This document shows, in pieces, positions 24,025-35,267 of a DNA stretch of 64,000 nucleotides. This DNA is from Albugo candida (Eukaryota; Oomycota; Peronosporomycetes; Albuginales). Made by a program: the position numbers and the translations under genes. Under the pieces are notes generated by a model. That model worked only from the letters and a program-made list of their open reading frames with translations. It was not told the origin of the DNA and did not search any database. The first letter of the stretch is position 1; each line of letters starts with the position of its first letter. The stretch covers positions 310,001-374,000 of the forward strand of contig JBDOQK010000012.1 in assembly GCA_040437565.1 (NCBI GenBank). Reading direction: 5' to 3'.

Positions 24025-24546
24025 TTTCGGTAGTGTTGCATGTACAACAGCTTAAAATCAACGTTGTTTTCGATATAAACCATGGAATTCTATAGTAGTA
24101 GCGAGGTTTTTTTGACTGAACTGAGTGAGAAACATTTTTGCGCATATCGAGTCTGATCCTTGGATCAACAGATCTCGTTATCATCGAGCCAGCTTCTAAA
24201 TTGAAGTTGCTCTGCAGACTTATTTGTATCTAGTTTTTCTCCCCTCATTATCGCTGGAAGTGTTCGTTACAAGGTCAGATCAGCTATTATTCTTACTCTA
24301 CGGTACTGTAATAATGCGTCACCCGCAGAACTGGCCACTTGCTGGACACCCTGTTCATATAGTTACAGCATCACGATTGCTCATGCAACGTTATCGCAAT
24401 CAATCGGATACGAATTACACCGTCAGAGAATGAGTAAATTCTTTTTTTTGCAGCTGCGTGGATGATGAGCCTAGTTGCGCAGGTATAAGTTCAGCGACAG
24501 AACGATATATCAGAACACAAATGTATTGGCAATATCCTCGCTTAGA
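24025..24546. other. Intergenic region
   Basis: About 520 bp between a membrane-protein start and the phosphoglycerate mutase stop. Only short ORFs; nothing recognised. Confidence 0.3.
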
Positions 24547-25799
24547 TTACTTTGCTTGGTTCTTGACACCTGAAATTCGTTGATGAATCTCCATTTGGTC
24601 TCCGAGGTAACCGCCGTTAAGTGGAGCAATCGCATCTTTGTGCTTGATTGGCTTCAGATTCTCATCGAGGTGATACACCAATGGGATTCCAGTTGGGATA
24701 TTGAGTTCGGTAATCTCTTCCTCCGAGATATTATCCAAGTGTTTGACCAGTGCTCGAAGGCTGTTTCCGTGAGCAGCGATGAGCACGTTTTTACCAGATT
24801 TGATTTGCGGGGCAATAGTATCGTTCCATTCCGGCAAAACCCGTTCTGCCGTAAGCTTTAATGACTCACAAACGGGAAGATGCTCCTTTGGTACACTCGC
24901 GTATCGTACATCATTACCGGGATAGTATTGACTTGACATTTCTACTGGAGGTGGTGGAATGCCATAGCTTCGGCGCCATTCCAAAACTTGAGCTTCCCCA
25001 TGCTTCAATGCAGTCTCTTTCTTGTCAAGCCCGGTCAAAGCTCCGTAATGGCGCTCATTCAGACGAAATGTTGTCTGAACCGGGACCCACATTTGCTCGC
25101 TTTGTTCTAGCACATGCCACAAGGTTCGAATCGCTCTTCTTAGATAGGAGGTGAACGCGATGTCAAATCGGTAACCGTTCTTTTTCAGCAAGATTCCTGC
25201 AGCAATGGCTTCATCATGACCTTGGGATGCGAGCGAAAGACACAATTTAATTTCAGCGAATACNNNNNNNNNNNNNNNNNNNNNNNNNNNNNNNNNNNNN
25301 NNNNNNNNNNNNNNNNNNNNNNNNNNNNNNNNNNNNNNNNNNNNNNNNNNNNNNNNNNNNNNNCCGGTCAAAGCTCCGTAATGGCGCTCATTCAGACGAA
25401 ATGTTGTCTGAACCGGGACCCACATTTGCTCGCTTTGTTCTAGCACATGCCACAAGGTTCGAATCGCTCTTCTTAGATAGGAGGTGAACGCGATGTCAAA
25501 TCGGTAACCGTTCTTTTTCAGCAAGATTCCTGCAGCAATGGCTTCATCATGACCTTGGGATGCGAGCGAAAGACACAATTTAATTTCAGCGAATACATAC
25601 GTTATTATTTATCGAACCTTTGGCAGATAATTCAACATCGTGCCAGCCGGTGAACAGATTCTTCTTGTTCCACTCGCTTTCCCCATGACGAATGAGAACC
25701 AGGGTGTGTTTGTTGCATTGCATTCCGGAAGCAAAATTACGTGCGAGAAGTGCTCTGCTAGCGCAAGACGAGAGCCTAGCATTTTTGATTAATGCCAGC
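24547..25799 (-). CDS. 2,3-bisphosphoglycerate-dependent phosphoglycerate mutase, presequence-bearing
   Basis: Interconverts 3- and 2-phosphoglycerate. Exon 1 (ATG at 25799) encodes a 28-residue extension ([20 protein letters not shown]) rich in Arg, Ala and Ser, then the phosphohistidine motif [12 protein letters not shown]. Exon 2 carries [43 protein letters not shown] and the second catalytic His in [17 protein letters not shown], ending NQAK at 24547. The intron (~55 bp) joins ELSAKG to HDEAIAAG. The stretch 25364-25596 is copied exactly at 25031-25263 on the other side of 100 N; removing one copy gives a normal protein of about 285 residues. The extension suggests import into mitochondria, in line with the mitochondrial lower glycolysis known in stramenopiles. 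Confidence 0.93.
25264..25363. other. Assembly gap (100 N) flanked by a 233-bp exact duplication
   Basis: 25031-25263 and 25364-25596 are identical, both within phosphoglycerate mutase exon 2. Most simply the two contig ends overlap and the gap is artificial. Confidence 0.9.
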
Positions 25800-25905
25800 A
25801 TATCAATCGAGTTCGATAAGTATATATATTATCAGATATCGAGTTAACGATTTTAAGTCTGCTAAATTACTATTTTTATCATCAATGCAGCTTCAATCAC
25901 TTTTA

Positions 25906-26618
25906 TTAAATATAGTCTTGTGATTTTCGAGCTATACGACGACAATGCTTCTTGAACGCTTCTTTATCATTCCTCCATTCAACCTACCAGCATGTACGCA
26001 AAATATGGTTATGCTTGATATAGTATACAATGTGCCAGAATGACGCACCGCTGCATCTATGTTGGCCGGAGATTCATCGTTAGGGTCAGAAAGCATTGAA
26101 ATAACCGAAACTAGTATCGATTCCACTCCCAAAATTGGTCGCCAGCGCTCATCTGCTGTCTCTTGTTGATTCAAATGATCTTCCCCTGGTGGATGCAAAA
26201 TTGAGATGCAAACGACACCGTTTGGGTAGACTACATGATTGAGCGATGAATATGAGTTCATCTCGTTTCGAGTCGATATGAACTCCAAGCATACCGTTTG
26301 GATGCCACATTTCGGAAACAAACGTCATCTTGGGAGGCATGTTGGGAAAGTTTAGCGGGAATTCTAAAAGAGCCTTAAAAAACCCTCCCTCATAGAGAGT
26401 ATCTGGAGGTCCAACGAGCAGAATTTCCCATTTAAAGATATTTTCGTCATCACCGAGACCAACGGAAACACCCTCAGGAGGATTCCTGCTCATTTCTACG
26501 ATAGGGTATTCAGTACCAAGAATCAATTAGAGTTCCAATAACTGCATCGAGCTATGAAAGCTTTACCTAGAAATTGCCGTCGCAATAATTCACGAGCGTA
26601 ATCTGTAGCTCCGGACAT
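25906..26618 (-). CDS. Ubiquitin-conjugating enzyme E2 G2 (UBC7 type)
   Basis: E2 enzyme that works with ER-membrane E3 ligases in ER-associated degradation. The start is ATG 26618 ([17 protein letters not shown]); a ~63-bp intron joins it to [20 protein letters not shown]. The UBC fold follows: [34 protein letters not shown], then after an intron [19 protein letters not shown], with the active-site Cys in VVCIS. The insertion after it ([16 protein letters not shown]) is the acidic loop typical of UBE2G1/G2. The ending is reached through another intron: [13 protein letters not shown] to SQDYI at 25906. There are four exons. Sequence style favours UBE2G2 over UBE2G1 or CDC34. Confidence 0.93.
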
Positions 26619-26903
26619 GTTCTGTAGCTAAACAACTTTAATGAAATTTTAACCAGTCAATATTCGAAAAGCTACGGTACTACGATTTTAGCCATTTCCC
26701 AGAAGCAGATTTGAATAATGCTACAGCATAATGCTTAGGATCAAACGAAATGTATAGAATTTCAAGACTGTTAGCGATAAATGTCTAAGCTTCCTTTTAG
26801 TAGCGTGTTTTGTGCAAAACGAATACTTCGTTCTCAAAATAGATGGTCCTGTATATGAACGCAATGTTTGACTGATCTTTAATTGTGAGACGATTGATTC
26901 TTT

Positions 26904-27704
26904 ATGGGTGCAGGTAGTTCCATAGCTAAAAAGAGTGCATGTAAGGAGAGCGAAAATTCGGTCGTTTTCATTGAGCCTGCAATAAGTTCCAGTGACAAAG
27001 AATCCAGCGCACAAACAGGAACTGATCATATTTCTCACTTACAGAGTCTTCAGGACACACTCGATTCGGATGCTTCGCGAGCAAGTTGCATTCGCGTTAG
27101 AAATGAAACAAGCACTAAGCTGCGGAACTCCGTCAAAGATTCCGAAGATTGTAACGGAAAGCAGATGAGAAACAATGACGCTGGTAGTGTAGTAAATTCT
27201 TGCAGTCCATCGAAGCAGGCAGAAGCTTCGAGGGCTTCGAGGAAGATATTCGAGTTTATGACCAGGTGGTATAAAAATAAAGGCAGCACGACGGCAGTAA
27301 TTGTTCAGACACCAATCCAGACTCATACTTCGAGTTCACGACCAAGAAGCAGCGTTCCTGAAATGCTTGATTCCATCACAATGGATAAAGTATGTTATTT
27401 GCAACTTTTCACTGAATAAACCCAAAACCTCTTCTTCCAATAGGCAAAACGAAATGCTACGGAAAGTAATGAGCTTGTATGGGATTGGAAAAGAGAAACT
27501 CCTTCTTGCCGAAAAAATACGTTAGCACCACTCAACAAGACTCGCGAGCAGAATAAGCCAACTCAGATGGAAGCTCCTCACGAAAATACTATACTCCAAG
27601 ATATCGAGGAAATGGGCGACGCAGATGACCTGCATATCCAGTCAGACCTTCAGTTTCGCGCACACGGTCACAGAGTGGTACGGCGATCACGTGATGGAAG
27701 ATAG
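26904..27704 (+). CDS. Predicted N-myristoylated hypothetical protein
   Basis: Two exons: 26904 to about 27391, then from about 27445 to 27704, joined in phase by a 54-bp GT-AG intron (KAKRNATESNELVWDWKRE at the join). The protein begins MGAGSSIAKKSACKE, a good N-myristoylation signal with nearby Lys and Cys, so membrane attachment is likely. The remainder is Ser-, Asn- and charge-rich, probably mostly disordered, with one possibly structured segment (SRKIFEFMTRWYKNKGST) and a basic C-terminus (HRVVRRSRDGR). No known domain is seen. It is divergent from the UBC7 gene. Real gene status is supported by the spliced open frame and start; function is unknown. Confidence 0.7.
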
Positions 27705-27795
27705 AATTTGAAATGGGTGTCTTTTTCTATTGCATCGAACTCTTTGACATAGTAACAGTTAGACATATCATATCAAATGATAATTAAATTCTAGA

Positions 27796-30700
27796 ATGGC
27801 ACATTGGCGGCGTTTTACCTTTTTTGATCGCGAAATTCTTAAAGAGAATGGAGAGCTCTGGATGAAGGTTGCACCCATTCGCATTGATAAATGCAAAACA
27901 CATCACCGATTTCTTAATGGGCGTTAGGGAGTTTCAATAACATGCATGAGCGCGAACCGTGGCCTCATTTGTGCTGGCGATGCTGAGGGGTGTATCCATC
28001 TCTCCAATAGCCAGCTTGAAATCCGAAAATTCCAAGCGCACAATCATTTTGTATCTCATATTGTCATGGTAGTGCATTGGATTTCTCAACCAATCGTATT
28101 GCTGAATAATCTGACAATGAAAATGTAGATGAAACGAAGCAACATATTGGTATCTGTTGGCGATGGAATCGACCCAAGAACGAGCATGATACATGCAGAG
28201 AAGTCGGATGTCGACACAACATCTCGCAAAGTGAGGGTCGTATTCACGCTCTGAAGATTTTGTGGGATATATAGATGTATATGTAGGGAGATACTGGCGA
28301 CTCAGAATCGACGGCAATGATACGCATTTGGAGAACAGACCAGCAAGATCGGGAAGGAAAACCGAAAATGCTGCAACAGATTCAGGTTTTCGCCAAAAGG
28401 GTAAGAAACTCAATGCAGAGCTGTACAAATACTTGGTGCATGAATTGTGCTATAGTTTCCGGAAGAAGCTGTCACAGCATTTGCGGTCAGTGACGAGGTT
28501 TCGCAATGGTCTGTTGGTCTCAAGAATGGTGCAGTCATATTATATCGAAGCGATTCACGATTTCGTGTTGAGCGAATTGACCCGATATTGCTGCAGCCGG
28601 CCGGACAACATCCGGTTACAGGATTAGCATTCACCACAAAACCTATCAATAACTCGCTGAATCACGTGTTCCTATATGCATCGACACGCCGGGGTCTTAC
28701 TTGTTATCATTGCAATCAAGACGACCAATACATTGTCAAAGCTGTCGGAACCACTGGAATGCCGCCACGATGTGTCACGTTGGACGAAAGGGGTGTCGAT
28801 TTTTGCTGTTCTTGTGTGAACGATGAGGGTGAAATCGCCGTCGGTCAGCCTGATGCCGTCTATTTCTACACTACGGATGACAAATCCGTGTGCTTTGCTT
28901 TCGATGGCGAAAAAAAGTATCTTCATTTTTTCAAGCAGTACTTGATTGTTGCTCATGTCGACTCTCGTGGACGGCATCAAGTTAATGTATATGACCTACA
29001 AAACAAGTTTATTGCATTCAACTGGACACTTACCCACTCTGTTCCTTCGGAATCATCTGCAAACGTATCGAAAACGATGGTGGCAAGAGGAAAACAATCT
29101 CAGCCAAATCCCGGTGCTCGTTTCGGTCTAGATAAAATGGAGCAAATTCAACACATTGTGTCCGAGTTTGGGTCCATATTTGTTGTCTCATCGGCTGGCC
29201 ATGTATATCGTCTAACTGAAAAGGATACAACATCCAAGCTAGAGATTCTTTTTCGAAAAAATCTGTATTCGATTGCAATCTCATTAGCGTTCAGCTCCAA
29301 CTACGATATCAATAGTATCGTTGATATTTTCCGAATGTATGGAGATCATTTGTATCAGAAAGGTGATTATGACGGCTCGCTTCGTCAGTACACCCGTACA
29401 ATTGGACATTTGGAGCCATCCTATGTGATTCGACGCTTCTTGGATGCTCAGCGGATTCACAATCTAACTAATTATCTAGAAGCGCTACATGAAAAAGCAT
29501 TTGCTAATGCTGAGCATACTACTCTCTTGCTCAATTGTTTTACCAAGCTGAAAGATGTGAAAAAACTCGATGCTTTCATACAGCTAGAGGACGGAAATGT
29601 AGCTGGAGGACACACTTCACTGAATTTTGATGTCGAAACCGCGATCAGCGTTTTATGGGAAATGTATCCGCAACACGCGCTCACACTCGCGAGGAAACAT
29701 GAAGAGCATAGCTGGTATTTGAAAATTCAACTGGACCAGATCAGTTATGTGGAATCTGATGGATCTACGACTTTGTCCGGAGCTGAAAAAGAGCGAGTGA
29801 TCGATGCTCTAAAATACATTGAGCACTTGAGTTTTGCGGAAGCTGATGCAAACCTGCGAAAATATGGGCGTACATTAGTTACTCATCTACCTGGTCCGAC
29901 AACAGAGCTCTTGAAGCGTTTATGCACCGGAAAATTTGTCCCAGAAAAACCAGAGCTCAAGTCCAATCCCGCTGATTTTCTCCATTTATTTGTATCGCAT
30001 CGGGCACAATTGAGAGAGTTCTTGCAATATATTGTCGAAGTGGAGACTATCACTGATCCTTCTATTGGCAATACATTGCTTGAAATGGTTTTGACCGATG
30101 AAGGAAGCGAAGAATCACCAAACACAGATAGGAAAGAAGACGCTGTTATGGCAATTTTGGACAATCCTCGAGTTCGTTATGACGAAGATCATGCGCTTAT
30201 ACACTTGCAAATGCACGGCATGAGGAAAGGGAAGCGGTATCTATTCAACAAGCTTCATATGTACCACATGCTGGTGCAACATCACATTGAAGAAAATGAC
30301 GATCAGTCGATCATCGAAGAGGTACGCAAACACGGTGATAAAGATCCAAACTTATGGTCATTAGCTCTCAAATACTTTGCTGAACGTGGGCCTTTGCCAA
30401 AAAATGCTTCAAAGTCGAGCAAATCAAGCACCGAAGAATGGAAAGAGCTGCGTCAACTGCTAAGTATGATTGATACCAATCCTGTTATTCCACCACTGCA
30501 AGTCGTTCAAGTTTTAAGCCAAGCTCGAGACCTACCATTATCGGTCATAAAGCCATACATCCTGAACCAGCTCTCACACAATCAGGAACTCATCGAAAGT
30601 GACGAAGAAAAAATAAGGGCTTTCAAGGCAGACACTCGTCAGATGAAGGAAGAAATTTCTCAGCTGAACAGTAAAGCCATCGTTTTTCAAGCCACGAAAT

Positions 30701-31011
30701 GTGATTTATGTAACCACGATTTGGATTTACCAGCTGTTCATTTCATGTGTCAGCATAGTTTTCATCTTAACTGTATTTCCGAGACCGATCGAGAGTGCAT
30801 GACATGCTCCGTGGAGCATCGCCATATTTTGGGTCTGAAAACACAATTAGACCAAAAAGCTGGGAATCATGAACAATTTTACAATCAGTTGGAGACGTCC
30901 ATGGACGGATTTGAAACGATTGCCGAGTACTTCGGCAAAGGCATTTTCAAAAGGAACGAAATTCCCGTTGACGATCCAGCATTTGATTTTCAGTCAGGTG
31001 TGGATTTTTGA
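27796..31011 (+). CDS. VPS11: Vacuolar sorting protein VPS11 (HOPS/CORVET core)
   Basis: Core subunit of the HOPS and CORVET tethering complexes on endosome and vacuole membranes. Exons: 27796-27867, 27928-28068, 28129-28230, 28287-28400 and 28456-31011; all introns are 55-61 bp and phase 0, giving about 994 residues (human 941). The N-terminal beta-propeller starts MAHWRRFTFFDREILKE, the same opening as other VPS11 proteins, and includes SANRGLICAGDAEG and HPVTGLAF. The clathrin-repeat helices contain GDHLYQKGDYDGSLRQYTRT, EPSYVIRRFLDAQRIHNLT and NAEHTTLLLNCFTKLKD. The C-terminal RING-H2 shows CDLCNHDLDLPAVHFMCQHS followed by FHLNC and CMTC. The last helix ends AEYFGKGIF. Confidence 0.96.
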
Positions 31012-31812
31012 CCTTTCCAAATGTGACCGCCGGACGCTGTCAAATCGATAACATTTTCCGAATTACACGTCCTACAACGTTGAGATTGACTAACTCCCAT
31101 AAGTGTAATGCCCATCTGCCACTTTCGCCTTGGCGCTTCATAAATTCTCTCGAGTAGCTACGATAAAGTCAATTTAGTTTTGTCTAATCCAACTACCCGC
31201 GGATTTGTTATACCGTTTTAACACCGCTAAAAGGAAAAAGGCATCAATGTGATGGATGCAAAGACAATGGCCTAAGTTTCCTCATACATCTGCAGGTAAC
31301 GCAGCTCTGTCTGTCCAATTCCAAGTATGAGTGACATCTCGTTCAGGAATCTAAAACTTCCCAAATTCTACTAGATATGAGTTTCTTAGCAGCGAGATAC
31401 GTGAAGGCCGTACTGCGACGAGATTTATACTTCCATTCAATTTGTACGCTTTTTTCCATCCATGATTACTACTCATTCATAATAGGTAAGAAATCGGGAA
31501 GAAATCGTGTGCATGAAGTGCACAGAAATATATGTTGTATGATTTCCGATAATTCTCGTGCTTGTTTCCGCATCCATCAGCTTCACACGTGCTTTGATAC
31601 CCTCAAGCTCATCGGTCTGCTGCTTTCCATGTCATATTACTAATTCCATCGCCATTGTCGATTGCACGCACTTCGACTCCATTGACTGCTCAAAAAGAGA
31701 TGTCTTGAATAATAATAGCGCTCTAGGCTAATTTTATCGACTTGAATGCTACATGTAACGAACTTGCGCTTGCAAGCGACGAATCATTCTGCGAATTGGC
31801 GCTACACAATAA
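31012..31812. other. Intergenic region
   Basis: 800 bp between VPS11 and SPAG6. An 88-codon frame at 31377-31643 (+) has an ATG but no recognisable feature. Probably non-coding, containing the SPAG6 promoter. Confidence 0.3.
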
Positions 31813-33342
31813 ATGGCGTCTACCTCTATTTTGCAGCATTTTGAGGCGTATCAGAAAGCACGTGTGACTTTTGTTCAGGCTATCGCTGAGGCCTCCTCGA
31901 GACCACAAAATATCGAAGTCATGCAAAGCGCTGGAGTCATGCAATTGCTTCGACCTTTACTCTTGGATAATGTTCCGAGCGTCCAACAGTCTGCAGCGTT
32001 AGCACTCGGCCGACTCGCGAATCATAGCGATGAGCTAGCAGAAGCTGTTGTTAGCAATGAAGTCCTACCACAGTTGGTATACTCTCTTAGCGCGCAAAAC
32101 CGCTTCTACAAGAAATCCGCTGCGTATGTGCTACGGGCAGTTGCCAAGCACTCTCCGCAACTAGCCCAGGCAGTAGTTGATTCTAATGCATTGGAATCAC
32201 TGGTTCCCTGCTTGGAAGAGTTTGATCCAACGGTGAAAGAAGCAGCCGCGTGGGCTGTTGGCTATATTGCACAGCACACAAGCGAGCTAGCTCAGCATGT
32301 TGTCGATGCTGGAGCTATTCCTTTGCTCGTACTATGCATGCAGGAACCCGAAGTTGCTATCAAACGAGTGGCAGCCTCAGCTTTAGGAGACACAGCCAAA
32401 CATTCTCCGGAATTAGCACAAACTGTTGTCGATGCTGGAACAGTCCGATATTTGGCCCCTCTGATACAACATCAGGATGCGAAGCTTAAACGTCAAGTTT
32501 GCCAATGCATGGCACATATCGCAAAGCACAATGTCGACTTGGCGGAGATCGTGGTTGAGGCAGAGATATTTCCAGCAATTTTATACTGTTTGAAAGATCT
32601 CGACCAAATTGTTCGAAAGAATGCAGCGACTTGTGTTCGTGAGATTGCAAAACACACTCCTGAGCTTGCCAAAATGATTGTCAGTGCAGGTGGAATATCA
32701 GCTTTGGTCGACTTTATCGATGAAGCGTCAGGAAATAACAAATTACCTGGAATTATGGCACTTGGATACATCTCAGCCTTCTCGGAGACACTGGCTCTAG
32801 CTGTGGTTACTTGCAAAGGAATATCTCCTGTCAAATCAGCACTCATTTCTGAGCCTGAAGATCACATAAAAGCTGCTAGTGCATGGACCTTGGGACAAAT
32901 TGGACGCCATACACCGGATCATGCGAGAGCACTAGCTGAAGCTGACGTTTTACGTCATCTGCTCGCGTGCCTAGTTCATGCTAATAGCTCGGATGATCTC
33001 AAGACCAAGTCGAAACGAGCCTTGAAAAACATTCTGAGCAAATGCATGTACTTACAAGCACTACAGCCGCTGCTTAGAGAAGCACCTGTGAAGGTGCAAA
33101 AGTACATTTTAAGACAGTTCGCAAAGCTTCTGCCTCAAGACTTGGAAGCACGACGATCGTTTGTACAAACAGGCGGGTTACAATTTCTTCAGGAGCTTGG
33201 GGAGTCAGCTGCAGGGAATATGACAAAATACATTTTGGAAATCAACAACTGTTATCCACCTGAAATCGTGGAGTACTACTCTCCTCATTATTCGAAGACC
33301 TTGCTGGATAGACTGGAAGATTATCAGCCACAGATTCGCTAG
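31813..33342 (+). CDS. SPAG6: Axonemal central-pair armadillo protein SPAG6/PF16
   Basis: Flagellar central-apparatus protein (PF16 in Chlamydomonas) needed for motility. It is a single exon of 509 residues, the same length as human SPAG6. It is built from about eight armadillo repeats of ~42 residues; characteristic units are QQSAALALGRLANHSDELAE, KKSAAYVLRAVAKHSPQLAQ, KEAAAWAVGYIAQHTSELAQ and RKNAATCVREIAKHTPELAK. The C-terminus keeps the conserved YPPEIVEYYSPHYSKTLLDR. It shows that the organism builds a motile flagellum, as oomycete zoospores do; lineages that lost zoospores lack this gene. The neighbouring coiled-coil gene is tail-to-tail, 95 bp away. Confidence 0.97.
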   Translation: MASTSILQHFEAYQKARVTFVQAIAEASSRPQNIEVMQSAGVMQLLRPLLLDNVPSVQQSAALALGRLANHSDELAEAVVSNEVLPQLVYSLSAQNRFYKKSAAYVLRAVAKHSPQLAQAVVDSNALESLVPCLEEFDPTVKEAAAWAVGYIAQHTSELAQHVVDAGAIPLLVLCMQEPEVAIKRVAASALGDTAKHSPELAQTVVDAGTVRYLAPLIQHQDAKLKRQVCQCMAHIAKHNVDLAEIVVEAEIFPAILYCLKDLDQIVRKNAATCVREIAKHTPELAKMIVSAGGISALVDFIDEASGNNKLPGIMALGYISAFSETLALAVVTCKGISPVKSALISEPEDHIKAASAWTLGQIGRHTPDHARALAEADVLRHLLACLVHANSSDDLKTKSKRALKNILSKCMYLQALQPLLREAPVKVQKYILRQFAKLLPQDLEARRSFVQTGGLQFLQELGESAAGNMTKYILEINNCYPPEIVEYYSPHYSKTLLDRLEDYQPQIR

Positions 33343-33437
33343 CAAGTAGATAGAGGATGATGCAAGTCAGCACAATAGTCACTCGATCAAATAGGACTTG
33401 CACCTTATGTTTGATTCCTTGCCGCACCCAAATATGG

Positions 33438-34981
33438 CTAGAGAAATTGCCTGTCTTGCGAAAAAATTGCTTGTTCCATTTTACTAAGTTTTGTTGCGTA
33501 CAGAACCATTTGTTCACCCCACTGTTCGAGCAGCGCTTCCCCTTTATCAGCTCGATTTGATGCTGCCCTTACGAGCGACATCAGTTTGCGTTCTTTGGCT
33601 TGCAGACGCTTTTCAACAATTGCCGAAACGCTGATATTTGTTTACATCAGCGTGATTCTTCTTCAATGCCACGATAACCTCACCTGGTCTGCATCAAATC
33701 ACCGTGAACGTATGCACGCAGCCTTTCGATGTTTGCGTTCATGCTTTCTTGATTTGCTTGCTTCATCTTTTCAATGACTGAGATCACACTTTCGATTCCA
33801 GATTGAACCTTGGAGTCGATTTGCATCTTCCAAGAAAGCAGCCCATGATCCAGCTTGCTATTTAAGACCTGTTGTGTTTCTTCTAACCTCATTCCTAAAG
33901 CATTCTGCTCAGTAACAAGAGATGCTTGCACTCGTTCGCAAAGTTTTTCCCTGTTCTCCCACACATGAGCCCCCAGCTTTTTCTCGATGGAGCTGTGCAT
34001 CTCTCCCAAACGTTTATCGACCTCGTCAAGTAAACACTTATGTGAGCGTTTTTGGCGCCTGTGAGCTATTTTCTCATCCTGCGTTCTTGCATCAACTCTC
34101 TTCACAATCTATCAAATTCATATGAGCGAAGAAGTGGATGACATCGATCCGTACCTGCTCCAGCTCTTCCTCGATTAGCTGAATCTTCCGCTCCATCATG
34201 AAATGCTTGTTTTCTTCGGTCTGAGAATAAATGTAACAGCCAGGTAGCATGAGCGCATCTTTTATTCACTACTAACCATTTCGCTAAATCGCGAAATGAA
34301 GTTCCTCNNNNNNNNNNNNNNNNNNNNNNNNNNNNNNNNNNNNNNNNNNNNNNNNNNNNNNNNNNNNNNNNNNNNNNNNNNNNNNNNNNNNNNNNNNNNN
34401 NNNNNNNTCAAATTCATATGAGCGAAGAAGTGGATGACATCGATCCGTACCTGCTCCAGCTCTTCCTCGATTAGCTGAATCTTCCGCTCCATCATGAAAT
34501 GCTTGTTTTCTTCGGTCTGAGAATAAATGTAACAGCCAGGTAGCATGAGCGCATCTTTTATTCACTACTAACCATTTCGCTAAATCGCGAAATGAAGTTC
34601 CTCTCACATAATGCGAGGTGTATTCTTACTTTTTTTGGGAATGATTAATATGCGGGCTCATCGCCTTCATCGTCGGCGCGTGTCGGAATGATCGATGATG
34701 TTCACAGCCAACGGGCAATTCAAGTATTTGCTATGGCTGACTTTCAGTTGGGATCAACTCACAATGTCGTGATCTACGGACCTCCTTGAGTGCGGCCAAT
34801 TGGATTGTTATAGACTCGACCGCCTTCCACAATGGCTGAACGATTGCCTGCACTCAGAAAAGCTGAGTTGTTCAGCTTAGATTCACAAAAGCTCACTGAC
34901 CTCAACGTGAGCCCATTCCTTAGTATCTAACGAGCGATCGTGACTCTTAAGGATCGCTTTCTCGCTCCATACAGCCTCCAT
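33438..34981 (-). CDS. Coiled-coil protein of unknown function
   Basis: Spliced gene of about eight exons; start ATG 34981 (MEAVWSEKAILKSHDR). Exons join in phase through ENKHFMMERKIQLIEEELEQ, then the long exon (about 33680-34105) with VKRVDARTQDEKIAHRRQKR and NSKLDHGLLSWKMQIDSKV, and a last exon VEKRLQAKERKLMSLVRAAS ending at 33438. Heptad-like spacing of Leu, Ile, Val and Met over most of the length predicts a continuous coiled coil. The middle exons (34112-34307) are repeated exactly at 34408-34603 across an N run, an assembly effect. No known family is recognised with confidence. Placement tail-to-tail with SPAG6 hints at, but does not prove, a cytoskeletal or flagellar role. Confidence 0.7.
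34308..34407. other. Assembly gap (100 N) flanked by a 196-bp exact duplication
   Basis: 34112-34307 equals 34408-34603. The duplicated block contains two small exons of the coiled-coil gene; they should be counted once. Confidence 0.9.
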
Positions 34982-35267
34982 GATTCAGAGATATGAAAAA
35001 AATTGCAAATAAGAATGCGTGTTTAGAATAATTCCTACAAAGTTGACTACATTGGCAATCAAATTACAAGCTGACCATGGACGCATTGGGCAATATCAAG
35101 CAAAAAATGTTCGACATTGCTGAATGGGTGCATTGGTCACAACTCACAAAATGATATAAACCTTCTTATCGCTTCCGAACCGAATGGTATTCATCATTAG
35201 AATAGCCACTAGTTACGGAGGGGCTATTCGAGTGAGAAACCGGGTCCAAAAACGCGTAATGCGGTCT

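Noticed and set aside
24547-25578. Phosphoglycerate mutase with an internal tandem repeat
   Set aside because: The repeated part is an exact copy across 100 N; the assembly explanation is simpler than a gene duplication with no divergence.
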